Source of the DNA: Arabidopsis thaliana
Taxonomy: Eukaryota; Streptophyta; Magnoliopsida; Brassicales; Brassicaceae
Reading direction: 5' to 3'
Assembly (NCBI RefSeq): GCF_000001735.4
Contig: NC_003070.9
Location: forward strand, 26,397,971-26,461,970
Length of the DNA stretch: 64,000 bases
Position 1 is the first letter of the stretch. Each line of letters starts with the position of its first letter. Shown here piece by piece: positions 33,273 through 44,542 of this stretch. A program made the position numbers and the translations under genes. The notes beneath the pieces were generated by a model, which had not been told where the DNA came from, did no database searches, and worked only from the letters and a program-made list of their open reading frames with translations.

Positions 33273-34543
33273 TCATCTAAAGGTTCGATTTTTCTGCTTT
33301 TGTTCCGTGTATGAGCTCAAGATACAAAGCTGATTAAGGTTTTATAAAGGGTCATAGTTGTTACACTTGCTCTTTCTTTCTCATTGCTAAATTGGTTTTG
33401 TTGAGAGATGGATCTTTGTTAGTTCAAGAATGTATCGCTGAATAATAGAAGTGTAGACTTTGTTTTAGTGTGTTGCTTTTGATCTTGGCGCAGAACTTTG
33501 TTCATTTCTAATCAAAGCTTGTTGCTTTGGCTCCTTCATATCGGTTTTGTTGATATCATGATCTTTGAGTAGCATTGCATTAAGTAGAAACGATTTGATT
33601 CAGAATTATAGACAATTGGTCAGGGTCAAATGATTCTAAGTTCTTAATCTTGTAACCTCTTTCAATGGGATACTTCAATCGTAAGATGAATCCGCGATAT
33701 TCAGCTACGTTGTTTGTAGCTATTTCCTAGACCTTGATGCAGTTTACAAGTCTGATTGGATATGGATGCAGAAACTTCACTTCATTACAAGTTTTCTTAA
33801 CATTGTAACGATAACTTCATACCACTCTTCTGTTCTTAGTTTTTAATACTGCTCCTGTGTCAGCTAGACCTGGATTTCCCTTTGATGAACCACTAAACTT
33901 TATAAAGCATGTTTGCTTTCTGGTCTAGAGTCACCTATGAATACTGTTGTTATACACCCAAAAAAACACTTATGGATGTAGGCTTCGGATTAGCGAGCTC
34001 TTTCAGGGAAGCAACTGGACCAGGAAGCTGAAGGATGTTCGTCCAGTGACGCAAGAATTTGATAGACATTATCTGGCTCGGAGGAGGTCACACGAGAGCC
34101 TATGCTCTATCAGAAATATGTCTCATATTTGTTTTGAACTAGAATATATGATAGATGCAGTAACCGCACTTCATTACAAGTTTTCTTGAAGTTGGAACAG
34201 TAACTTTATTGAATGAAACTTCAGCAAGAAAAAAAACATATTATTGAATGAATTCATACAACTCTGGTTAGAGTTTTCTCTAATCCGAAATTGAAACCGA
34301 TTAAAAGCCGAGTGAAAATCCGGTTTGTATTACCTGCCAAGTTTCAATTTTTAAGTCTGAAAATGTAGTTTATGAACGTTGCTGTCTCCACAAATTGATG
34401 AAGATGTAGAAAGAAAAAATAGCATTTCCCCACGTAACGTTATCACCTATTCATGTAACACTTTTATAAAAACAAATCGAAGATGGCTCACTACTAGCAG
34501 TTGATGAAAGATTATATCAAAATTTGATCACTTGTTAATGATA
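33273..34543. other. 3' UTR, RNase H-like fragment and RBD1 3' UTR
   Basis: 3' UTR of bL12m to about 33.5 kb. The RNase H-like fragment is listed separately. An imperfect direct repeat of about 56 bp occurs at 33765-33820 and 34154-34211, sharing the run cttcattacaagttttctt. The plus-strand frame at 33947-34189 has no recognisable domain. Confidence 0.5.
33627..33900 (-). pseudogene. RNase H-like fragment
   Basis: Two blocks on the minus strand match the plant RNase HI-type family. One, near 33900-33840, reads KFSGSSKGNPGLADTGAVL, close to the family's FDGASKGNPG...GAGAVL. The other, near 33726-33627, reads ATNNVAEYRGFILRLKY, close to TNNVAEYRALILGLKY. The order is right, but they lie in different frames with unrelated DNA between, so this is a broken copy. 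It seems closer to host RNase H genes than to retroelement RNase H, but I cannot be certain. Confidence 0.55.
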
Positions 34544-36381
34544 TCATTCATCATTGTTTGAGGTTGAAGCAACTTTAGCCGCATACTTGACTAAGACGCC
34601 AGTTAATAGAGCCTTCTCCTTCACCTTTAACCTGTGAATCATAATTGTCGAAATCAATCAATTTGAGTAGAGATTCTACATTGATTAGCAAAAATTGCTG
34701 TATGCTCTTTACCTCTTTGATGATCCAGGGATTTCTATCTTTGTCCCCTTTTTGGCTTGGCCTTTCACAAGAATCTTTGTCTTCTTCTTTTTCTCCTTCT
34801 TCTTTCCTTCAACTCTAGCGGGTTTTGCTTCTGGTTTATCAAAGCCAACTCCTCCACCCAAGAGTTTTTCTTTACCGAGAAGCTTTTGCTCTAGCCTACG
34901 GATTCTATCTACTCTATTTTCTTCTGAGGATGACAATGAACTGTTCAGAGGTTCAAGATTGTCTTCAGCAACTTCTTCTTCATCATCCCCATCAAGTTCA
35001 TCATTCAAGAGTGTTTCTGCTACAGCTTCCTCAGATTGTTCATCATCCAAGTGTGTTTCCGCTGCAGCTTCCTCAGATTTATTCACCTGGAATGAAACTA
35101 AAGGTGTCTCTAGTTCCTCATGTTCTCTTATCTCTCGCTTCACAACTTGTTTCTCAAACTTTAACTTGGTATTCGAATCACGTGTCATTTCAATGGGAGA
35201 AGATTCTATGCTACTAGAGATATGATTCCGCTCATCGTCTTCCACTTCTCTTTCATCTACCTCTTCTTCTGAATCATCCGATTCTTCCCCTGAACCCAAC
35301 AAAACCTCTTCTTCAACAACATCAGCACTAGAATCTCCTTCAAGACCAGAATACGGAAGCTTCTGCACCTTGAAACCGTTATCTAAGTACACTTCCTTCG
35401 ATACAGAATCATCAGAAGTAAACTCCACAACCTGACATTTGATTTGCTTTATAACCTTCCCAAATGCTAAGCTCTGTCCCGTGAACTGTTTCACAAACCT
35501 AAGAGAAAAAAATCAAAACTTTGCCTCATTACCACTTAACTATAAACACCACAAGTCTCATACCTGTTTGCATCAATCTCAGTTTTGAAATCAACATGAG
35601 CAAATCCTTTACACACAGGATCCTTAGTCTTCTTATTCCCAGACACAGCTGGTGTTATACTCAAAACGCCACTTACTTCTTTAAACGCAACCTTAAGATC
35701 TCTATGAACATTCTTCTTCTTAGGAAGATTAGTCACACGAACACGAAACCCAATTTGAGTTTCTCCAGTTCCTTTACAACACAACAAAGCTAAATAAGAT
35801 TCCAAACTATAACTCAATTAACAAAAAAAAGAAGAAAAGACGAAACCTTTGAGGAGATTATCGTCACGCTTAAGCTGTTGAGACTTGAGAGGATCATTCT
35901 TAAGCTTATTGAGATTAGCAGCTTGAGCTTTCCAACTTTGCTCAATTTCGTCGAGCAACTTATCTTCAATTAAAGTTTCGTACTTTTTACCTAAACCAAA
36001 TCCACGAGGCTTTTTCTCTAACCATTTCTTCATCTTATCCATTGGTAAGAACTCTCCTTCATCTTCTTCTTCTTCTTCTCCTTCATCTTCTCCATCAAAT
36101 TCACCCCAATCTTCATCATCTTCTTCATCATCATCGTCTGACTCCACAATAACGGAATCGCCACTTCTACGCTTGTTTACAGCGAATGAACAAAACCCAT
36201 TACTCCTTTTTTCAATAACTTCTCGAAAGCTCTGTCGAATTCTATGAGAAATTGAGATATACTTAGACGTAGTACGCGCAGAAGAAATCAGATACACAGA
36301 ACAAGAAGAAGAGGATGACTGAAAACGAGAGAGAGAATGAGAATGAAGCAAAACGGAGTTGCAGAGCGAAGCTCCGTTCAT
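34544..36381 (-). CDS. RBD1: chloroplast RRM-type RNA-binding protein
   Basis: Four exons (36381-35847, 35771-35564, 35498-34713, 34631-34544) give 538 residues. The Ser-rich start without acidic residues is a chloroplast transit peptide. An acidic stretch at about 80-111 follows. A single RRM lies at about 185-270, with RNP2-like VRVTNLP and RNP1-like CKGFAHVDF; it is split across exons 2 and 3. The long C-terminal part is acidic and then Lys-rich. The last exon encodes LKVKEKALLTGVLVKYAAKV and is easy to miss because the third exon can also run on to a stop two codons later. The start is the ATG at 36381; the open frame continues upstream without one. I recall At1g70200, RBD1, reported to bind plastid 23S rRNA and aid cold tolerance. 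Confidence 0.88.
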
Positions 36382-36560
36382 AGCTATGTGTTTTCTTTTC
36401 GTTATCCTCTTCTTCGCCGGAGAAGAAACTGAGTAGTCGCAACTTGCAAACAAAGCGACTTCAAAGAAATCACATAAATGGGCCTCTTACGGCCTTAATA
36501 AAAAGCCCATTACTTTGGAATACGATCCATTAGACCCATAAGTTACTTTCTGGCCTCAAT
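36382..36560 (-). promoter_or_regulatory. RBD1 promoter with site II motifs
   Basis: Site II-type motifs occur on either strand: aatgggcctc at about 36478, a GGCC at about 36493 and agccca at about 36510, then gaccca near 36534. They lie within 180 bp upstream of the start codon, as in promoters of organelle and RNA-processing genes. Confidence 0.5.
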
Positions 36561-39500
36561 CATACTCTGTCATAACTTGATGTAACACCATAAATGATAT
36601 GTTTGCTTGCTTACATTTAGCATGACTGACCAATAATTTATATGGAATCGTACGTAATGGATTTTATTGAAATATGTATGAATATGTGAGACAACATCTT
36701 TCAAAGGTCCCATGTTTTTATGAACTTCATGGTCATATTGATATACACTTTTTTGTGCTAATACTGTTTTGATTAGCTGTGACAAATCAAAGGACCCAGC
36801 TCGAGTCATGAATGGAAGTTGTGAGAATTTATCAGGAAAATAAAAAAAAAGACAGAACAAAAGCTGAAGATAATAAGAATTAAAAAGTAATTTGTAAAGT
36901 TAAAAAAAAATAAAAACAGAGCAGAAAATACAAAAATGCTAGGCTGTGTGTAGACCCAATAGAGGGATGGGGATTAAGCTTTGTATATATTTACGTGTCT
37001 ATTTTGGAAAATGGACCATTCTTGATTTGAAGTCATTAGATCTCTTCTTCTCAATGGGACCATTTCTTCATCCATGTTGGTCCGTTACACATGTGTGTGT
37101 TTCTGTAGTATAATACGTATCTTATATATACTTATAATCATACGGTTTATGACTTTTAGATTTTTTTGGGTTACACTTACATATATATGTCGTCTTAGGA
37201 TTTGGTCTTAAATATCACCAACGAATAATCAATCTATAACTTAAGTAGTACAATGAGATATAAAATATTTATATCATTGAAATAAATGCAACTATACGTT
37301 AGTATTATATAGTCAAACATGCGCAAGACTTTAACATTTTAATAGGCTCCCTATGATTGTTGTTAATTAGTCTTCATAAATATTTAATGTTAGGTTGAGT
37401 TGGCCTACACTATTGAGTTCTAAAGTCAGTCAAAAGTCAATACAATATAGTTTTTCTGGTTGCTATTTCTATCATCTTTTCGGAAGTTTAGTAACTTTAC
37501 AACTTTGAGGATATAAACATGTTTAGATAATGTCACTTATACACTTATATACTATATAGATTGAAAGTTTGAAACCACGATAGATATCTATAATTCTATA
37601 TGACTAAGAAAAAGAATTTTACATTATAGAGTTTTTCATTAAAGAATAGCCTCAGTCTGTCAAGCCGCCATAGTAGTTAAATGATCTCGACTAAAGTTAA
37701 TAGCTAAGATATAGACCAAACTAAAAAACTTAGTGGATAGTTAGATAAGCAGCAACTTAGGCACTATAACAATGATAATAACTACATAAAGCTTTTGAGT
37801 GTACTGTGTACATAATAAAAATTTGTTCGCAAATAGGTGCCTATATATTATCAAAACAAAAAGTGAGTTTATAAGATATGCTTTGGAAACAGAAAAAAAC
37901 TTGATTTCCCAAAATTAACGAAATAATTCACATTTAGGTTGAAAAACGTATATGTGATTCATTAATTATTGGGGACACATCTTCACTTCTATATTAAAAA
38001 TAGTTTCACATGTTTTGGGCATATATAGACGGTATACAAATGTAAATACTAAATATAACTAGATAAAGTCAAAGAATAGGATGTACTATAGTCGGTTTTT
38101 AACTAAGTGTTTGAAGTGATATCCTCTTAAATTTATTACAGTCATATTTTTCAATGTAATATCCTACGAATTCCATTTTAGGCTTCTTCTTGTTTTCATC
38201 AAAACAGTCCTCAGTTTTTATGTTTTTTTTCCTTCTATGCATGTCCCATTATTATTAATATTTTTGGTGATATGTGGTGTATGTCCCATTATTATGTGTT
38301 TTAAGTACGAATTATTTTCGTACCATTTAACTTTTTATATAGTTTTGACGAAGTGATAATATGATATAAAATGAGAAATACATGAACCATCGAAAACTAT
38401 TTCCTTAAACTCTAAAGGAAATTAACATAATATATAAGGATGATTGAATTTTTACATATTTACATATATTTTTATGAGAAATATTTTTTCCATATTTAAT
38501 GTATAGAAAAAATAATTTTAATACCAAAATTTGTAATTATATTTTTTTTTTTTTTGTATCGTTGTTATGTTATTACTTTTTGTTTTAATGTTAGATTATT
38601 ACTAGGGGCTGGTTTAAATCCTCATCTTGTTTAAATTATAGTTTATGTATTTATTACGTATTATATAAACACATAAAAACAAACTAACTGAAATTAATTG
38701 TTGACGTGGAAACATATATCTTAGAGAAATGATGACATGTGACTGAATTTGATCGGAGCCTGTATTCCACTAAACAAGAAAGATAAGGAGGTTACTTAAA
38801 CAAAAGAAGAAAGAAAAAAGAGAATCGAGACTAGCTAATAGAATTATTTGTAACAAGGGACAGAAATCGTGGTATAGCGAGTCATAATCAGCCAACGCCG
38901 ACCAAAGTCCAAAAAGATTAAAGATGAAAAAAGGGTCCCTTTGAACATTTTTCGTGTGCAAATCTCGATGGCAACTCGTATCAGATTGTTTAGAACTAGT
39001 GTGTAATATTAATTTAGAGGAATATTTTCCTAGCTAGGTTTTTTATTTTTGGGATTTTGCTTAACTATACACTCTAATAATAAAAAGTTTGATTGTGGAG
39101 ATTGTGATCAATATTATGGAGATTGTGAAAACTGAGCTATAAATTATAGTCAAAAGAAACTCAAAACCATACATTTTTATATTAACAGCTATTTTGCTAT
39201 GGTTATATGCTTTTTTCAATCCATGCAAAATAACATGTTTTGGAGATCATTTTTTTTTTTTCCAAACAATTCAACCTTCAGAAACTAAATAAAATTACTT
39301 CAACCAAGACCAAAGTGGAAATGAGAAAGCAATGATCTTTAGTTACTGTGTGCACAGTGTATGTGAAAAATGTCACTATTCATCACTCATCATGCAAGTG
39401 CTTGTTGATATGTTTGATTAGAGACTGAAAAATGTGAAAAAGTTACAATTCATGTTGTTATACATAAAATTGGAGTCTGGCGAAAAAATCGATCAATGAT

Positions 39501-41682
39501 CAGTGTATGAATATTATATAGGCCTCATTATCATTCCATTGAAATTGGTAGCTTCAATGATCTGAGTTCACCGATTTTTCAATGTTTTGATTATTCATTT
39601 TCAAGTTCTCCTTTAAAAAGAGGATTCTAGAAATGTTTCCTAAAACTAACTCAATGTAGAGAAAAAAAACATATATTGCTGAAAATGACTCGACCCACTT
39701 GTTAACTATTCATTATATTTCTAGTAACTCAACATGGACTCATGATCATCATTGTATATAACAAAAAAAAATGCATTATTATGATTACATATGCAAGAGT
39801 ATATCAATAGGGTCCGAGTTGACTATGCTACAGGAGAACGAAAAAAAACATTTCTTAACGAGTAGTATCAATTAATGTGACGATGATAGTATAAGATCAT
39901 GTCTAGTGATATCATACGTACCATATAATTAGATCTGAAATAACCATTCAACAACGATCATTGACTATAAGGCAATAGCTCCCATGAATCGTCTTGATTT
40001 TCTTTAAGAAAATAAGACATTAACAAAAATGACGAACCCTACCACGAGAATGTAGTCAGTCTGATAAATTGTTGTAGGTTGGGAGGTGCATATTTTCCCT
40101 CCTTTCAAATTTCAGTTTCTTGACTTCATTAATGTTAATATAAATAAACATATACTGCATGATAAAAATGTTAATTTAACTGTAAATGTGAATGCAAATC
40201 TGAATGTAAGCCATATGTTTTAAATATTGTCTACCTAAACAGAGAAATGAATTAGTAGCCCAACCTAGCCATAACAAATAAATAATGAAGAAGGTCTTCT
40301 TCCGCCGAAGATACCAAAAATATATTATCTTCTATTTCAAAAAGTATCCCATTTGTTTCTAATTTCTATGGTACAATGTAGTTGTTGAATTGTAATTTTC
40401 TCAATGTTAATTTCGTTATCTACGTAAGCATTGTCAACTATTTACATAGTACATACAAGTGATAGTTATATATTAGCTCTTCCATAATTTTTAATTCTTA
40501 TCAATATGAAAATATTGACAAATTTATACAAATCTGCATAGAAAACACATACAAAACAAATATGAAACAATGTTAAAAAAAAAAAAAAATATGAAACATT
40601 TTTTCTAATACACCTGAAAACTAAAATAAGGGGTAAATATATTAGAGGTAAGCGAAAAATCTACTACAATCTAAACCGAGATCATCCCAATGGTATAATT
40701 AAAGTCTAAAATCTAAATCGAAGGAGCAAAGTATTTTGTAAGGCACACGTGAAAGAAAGTAACTACGGGAGTGATTAATAAAAACGGGCCAATGATTTAA
40801 CACTTTTATGGCATAATTAAACCAAGAAGGGACCAAATAAATATGACATATTGATACAAAAAGGAATGTGAAGAAAATCTCCGGTTCTACGAAAAGGACT
40901 TCCACTACTCTTTCCCACACGCTCCAGACCACTGTTTGCTTTCCTCTGATTAACCAATCTCAATTAAACTACTAATTTATAATTCAAGATAATTAGATAA
41001 CCAATCTTAAAATTTGGAATCTTCTTCCCTCACTTGATATTACAAAAAAAAAACTGATTTATCATACGGTTAATTCAAGAAAACAGCAAAAAAATTGCAC
41101 TATAATGCAAAACATCAATTAATTACATTCGATTAAAAAATCATCATTGAATCTAAAATGGCCTCAAATCTATTGAGCATTTGTCATGTGCCTAAAATGG
41201 TTCAGGAGTTTTACATCTAATCACATAAAAAGCAAACAATAACCAAAAAAATTGCATTTTAGCAAATCAAATACTTATATATATACGTATGATTAAGCGT
41301 CATGACTTTAAAACCTCTGTAAAATTTTGATTTATTTTTCGATGCTTTTATTTTTTAACCAATAGTAATAAAGTCCAAATCTTAAATACGAAAAAATGTT
41401 TCTTTCTAAGCGACCAACAAAATGGTCCAAATCACAGAAAATGTTCCATAATCCAGGCCCATTAAGCTAATCACCAAGTAATACATTACACGTCACCAAT
41501 TAATACATTACACGTACGGCCTTCTCTCTTCACGAGTAATATGCAAACAAACGTACATTAGCTGTAATGTACTCACTCATGCAACGTCTTAACCTGCCAC
41601 GTATTACGTAATTACACCACTCCTTGTTCCTAACCTACGCATTTCACTTTAGCGCATGTTAGTCAAAAAACACAAACATAAA
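36561..41682. other. gene-poor AT-rich block
   Basis: About 5.1 kb with no coding frame I can support. All long frames have low-complexity or hydrophobic AT-driven translations. There are poly-A/T runs (for example near 38550 and 40580) and a repeated atgtcccattattat at about 38240 and 38281. I found no transposon termini, tRNA or hairpin precursor by eye. It may contain non-coding transcripts or distal control DNA. Confidence 0.45.
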
Positions 41683-41826
41683 CTACAAATAAAAAAACTC
41701 AAAACAAAACCCAATGAACGAACGGACCAGCCCCGTCTCGATTGATGGAACAGTGACAACAGTCCCGTTTTCTCGGGCATAACGGAAACGGTAACCGTCT
41801 CTCTGTTTCATTTGCAACAACACCAT
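41683..41826 (-). CDS. possible 47-residue small protein, divergent from CYCD1;1
   Basis: Reads MVLLQMKQRDGYRFRYAREN, then a Thr/Val-rich turn and a hydrophobic aromatic tail (VRSFIGFCFEFFYL). A TATA-like tatataaac on the minus strand lies at about 41890-41898, 65-70 bp before the ATG, so a short leader is possible. It points away from CYCD1;1, whose start is 218 bp away, so the two may share a promoter. The frame continues upstream through the TATA region, hence the choice of this ATG. I vaguely recall a small hypothetical locus (At1g70209) here. No domain recognised. Confidence 0.35.
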   Translation of the reverse strand: MVLLQMKQRDGYRFRYARENGTVVTVPSIETGLVRSFIGFCFEFFYL

Positions 41827-42033
41827 TTTTATAAATAAAAACACATTTAAATAAAAAATTATTAAAACCTCAAAAAATCTCTGTTTCTTGTTTATATATC
41901 CAAACAAATGAATGTGTTAAACCTTCACTCTTCTCTCCACACAAAATTCAAAAACCTCACATTTCACTTCTCTCTTCTCGCTTCTTCTAGATCTCACCGG
42001 TTTATCTAGCTCCGGTTTGATTCATCTCCGGTT

Positions 42034-42048
42034 ATGGGGAGAGAATGA
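42034..42048 (+). promoter_or_regulatory. five-codon uORF whose stop overlaps the CYCD1;1 start
   Basis: atg ggg aga gaa tga: the TGA shares two bases with the main ATG at 42045 (the string is aatgagg). Such an ATGA overlap allows termination and restart at the same spot and can tune cyclin translation. Confidence 0.6.
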
Positions 42049-44010
42049 GGAGTTACCGTTTTAGTGATTATCTACACATGTCTGTTTCATTCTCTAACGA
42101 TATGGATTTGTTTTGTGGAGAAGACTCCGGTGTGTTTTCCGGTGAGTCAACGGTTGATTTCTCGTCTTCCGAGGTTGATTCATGGCCTGGTGATTCTATC
42201 GCTTGTTTTATCGAAGACGAGCGTCACTTCGTTCCTGGACATGATTATCTCTCTAGATTTCAAACTCGATCTCTCGATGCTTCCGCTAGAGAAGATTCCG
42301 TCGCATGGATTCTCAAGGCGAGCCTATTCACTTTTTTTCTCTACCTCTCATTTTTTTCAATGCTAAAATACGCCGCCGGAGAGTGTGTAGACGCTAAAAT
42401 ACGCTGATCGAATCGTTACATGCAGAGAATCTTTTTTTTTACAGTAGTGTGGTATTGTTTGGTTTACAGGTACAAGCGTATTATAACTTTCAGCCTTTAA
42501 CGGCGTACCTCGCCGTTAACTATATGGATCGGTTTCTTTACGCTCGTCGATTACCGGTAAATGTTTTAAAAACGTCAACGTTAGTTAATTCTATTGTCTC
42601 TGTTTTTTTATTATATTGATATGACAAATAACAACCCCAAAAAGTCAGTTTTATTTCCCTTTTTTTTTTTCAATGGATCGATTTGTTTATTGACTTTTCT
42701 TCAGAAAAAAATGAAAACGACTAAAAATTTATTAGAGCAAAAAATTATAATCGGTATAGAATAATTTAGTAGAAATTAATCTTATATTGGAATGTACGTA
42801 AACGATAGAACAGGAGCGGGCTGGGGAACTTTTTTTCGTTTTTTAATTATTTTATTGAAATTTATATTTTCGATAAAAAATTACATTGACGTTTACATAA
42901 TAATAGTATACTTTTGCAGTAAACTTTCCACTTCATATATCGGCTTTATTGAAAACTTTGTAATCATAGTGTTAAAACGCTCCTACTACTATATAATATT
43001 TTAAATTAATTTTGTAATTAAACTTAATAGAGTATATAGTAATCAATGATTATATTAATCAGCTTTAATTTCTGTAAAATAGGAAACGAGTGGTTGGCCA
43101 ATGCAACTTTTAGCAGTGGCATGCTTGTCTTTAGCTGCAAAGATGGAGGAAATTCTCGTTCCTTCTCTTTTTGATTTTCAGGTAAACATATATTATCATT
43201 CTTTCTTTAACATTCTGAATTTACTCTGTTTTTTTAAGAAACTTTAATTTATGTATCTCTGTATAATGTAATGTAGGTTGCAGGAGTGAAGTATTTATTT
43301 GAAGCAAAAACTATAAAAAGAATGGAACTTCTTGTTCTAAGTGTGTTAGATTGGAGACTAAGATCGGTTACACCGTTTGATTTCATTAGCTTCTTTGCTT
43401 ACAAGATCGATCCTTCGGGTACCTTTCTCGGGTTCTTTATCTCCCATGCTACAGAGATTATACTCTCCAACATAAAAGGTACGTAATATTTGTATGATAT
43501 ATGATCCATAATGTCATTTAGGTAGCACATTTTTGGGTTGGTTCTAACACATGACCAATTAGTACAGAAGCGAGCTTTCTTGAGTACTGGCCATCGAGTA
43601 TAGCTGCAGCCGCGATTCTCTGTGTAGCGAACGAGTTACCTTCTCTATCCTCTGTTGTCAATCCCCACGAGAGCCCTGAGACTTGGTGTGACGGATTGAG
43701 CAAAGTAGGATTTGTTATATCACGTTTAGATGGAACAAGGGAGTAACAGATTGCTAATTAATGTCTTTTGGTTATATTTGACTTTCAGGAGAAGATAGTG
43801 AGATGCTATAGACTGATGAAAGCGATGGCCATCGAGAATAACCGGTTAAATACACCAAAAGTGATAGCAAAGCTTCGAGTGAGTGTAAGGGCATCATCGA
43901 CGTTAACAAGGCCAAGTGATGAATCCTCTTTCTCATCCTCTTCTCCTTGTAAAAGGAGAAAATTAAGTGGCTATTCATGGGTAGGTGATGAAACATCTAC
44001 CTCTAATTAA
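42045..44010 (+). CDS. CYCD1;1: D-type cyclin D1;1
   Basis: Six exons (42045-42317, 42470-42556, 43083-43181, 43277-43478, 43568-43704, 43789-44010) give 339 residues. The retinoblastoma-binding motif LFCGE (LxCxE) is at 22-26. The cyclin box follows: REDSVAWILK at the end of exon 1, then YLAVNYMDRFL, LAVACLSLAAKMEE and KRMELLVLSVLDWRLRSVTP. The cyclin pairs with CDKA to phosphorylate RBR and promote G1/S entry. The first intron has a GC donor (AAG/GCGAGC) with a normal AG acceptor; no GT donor nearby keeps the frame. The C-terminal Ser-rich tail (SSFSSSSPCKRRK) may hold nuclear signals. A uORF overlaps the start. The protein matches my memory of Arabidopsis CYCD1;1 (At1g70210). Confidence 0.97.
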
Positions 44011-44215
44011 AATTTGGGGAGTGAAAGTAGAGGACCAAGGAAACAAAACCTAGAAGAAAAAAAACCCTCTTCTGTTTAAGTAGAGTATATTTTTTAACAA
44101 GTACATAGTAATAAGGGAGTGATGAAGAAAAGTAAAAGTGTTTATTGGCTGAGTTAAAGTAATTAAGAGTTTTCCAACCAAGGGGAAGGAATAAGAGTTT
44201 TGGTTACAATTTCTT

Positions 44216-44542
44216 TTATGGAAAGGGTAAAAATTGGGTTTTGGGGTTGGTTGGTTGGTTGGGAGAGACGAAGCTCATCATTAATGGCTTTGCAGATTCC
44301 CAAGAAAGCAAAATGAGTAAGTGAGTGTAACACACACGTGTTAGAGAAAAGATATGATCATGTGAGTGTGTGTGTGTGAGAGAGAGAGAGAAGAGTATTT
44401 GCATTAGAGTCCTCATCACACAGGTACTGATGGATAAGACAGGGGAGCGTTTGCAAAAGATTTGTGAGTGGAGATTTTTCTGAGCTCTTTGTCTTAATGG
44501 ATCGCAGCAGTTCATGGGACCCTTCCTCAGCTTCATCATCAA
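44216..44542 (-). CDS. doubtful small open frame behind a G-box promoter
   Basis: An ATG-rich start (MMMKLRKGPMNCCDPLRQRA) opens 108 codons with no known domain; the later part is derived from a GT/GA microsatellite. An overlapping frame (44558-44358) gives FDDEAEEGSHELLRSIKTK, which looks at least as protein-like. Upstream on the minus strand are a TATA-like tatatata stretch near 44570 and G-boxes CACGTG at 44628-44633 and 44650-44655. A transcript is plausible, its coding nature is not established. Confidence 0.2.
   Translation of the reverse strand: MMMKLRKGPMNCCDPLRQRAQKNLHSQIFCKRSPVLSISTCVMRTLMQILFSLSLTHTHSHDHIFSLTRVCYTHLLILLSWESAKPLMMSFVSPNQPTNPKTQFLPFP
44366..44392 (+). repeat. (GT)n(GA)n microsatellite
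   Basis: A run of about six GT units continues directly into about seven GA units. Compound dinucleotide repeats like this often vary in length between accessions. Confidence 0.85.

Noticed and set aside
34709-34712. RBD1 ending right after IPGSSKR
   Set aside because: The gtaaag there is a good donor and leads in frame to an exon with a conserved-looking helix (KALLTGVLVKYAAKV).
34695-35225. 176-codon Ser-rich plus-strand frame
   Set aside because: Antisense of the acidic, Ser-poor RBD1 exon 3; the low-complexity Ser/Phe composition is an artefact.
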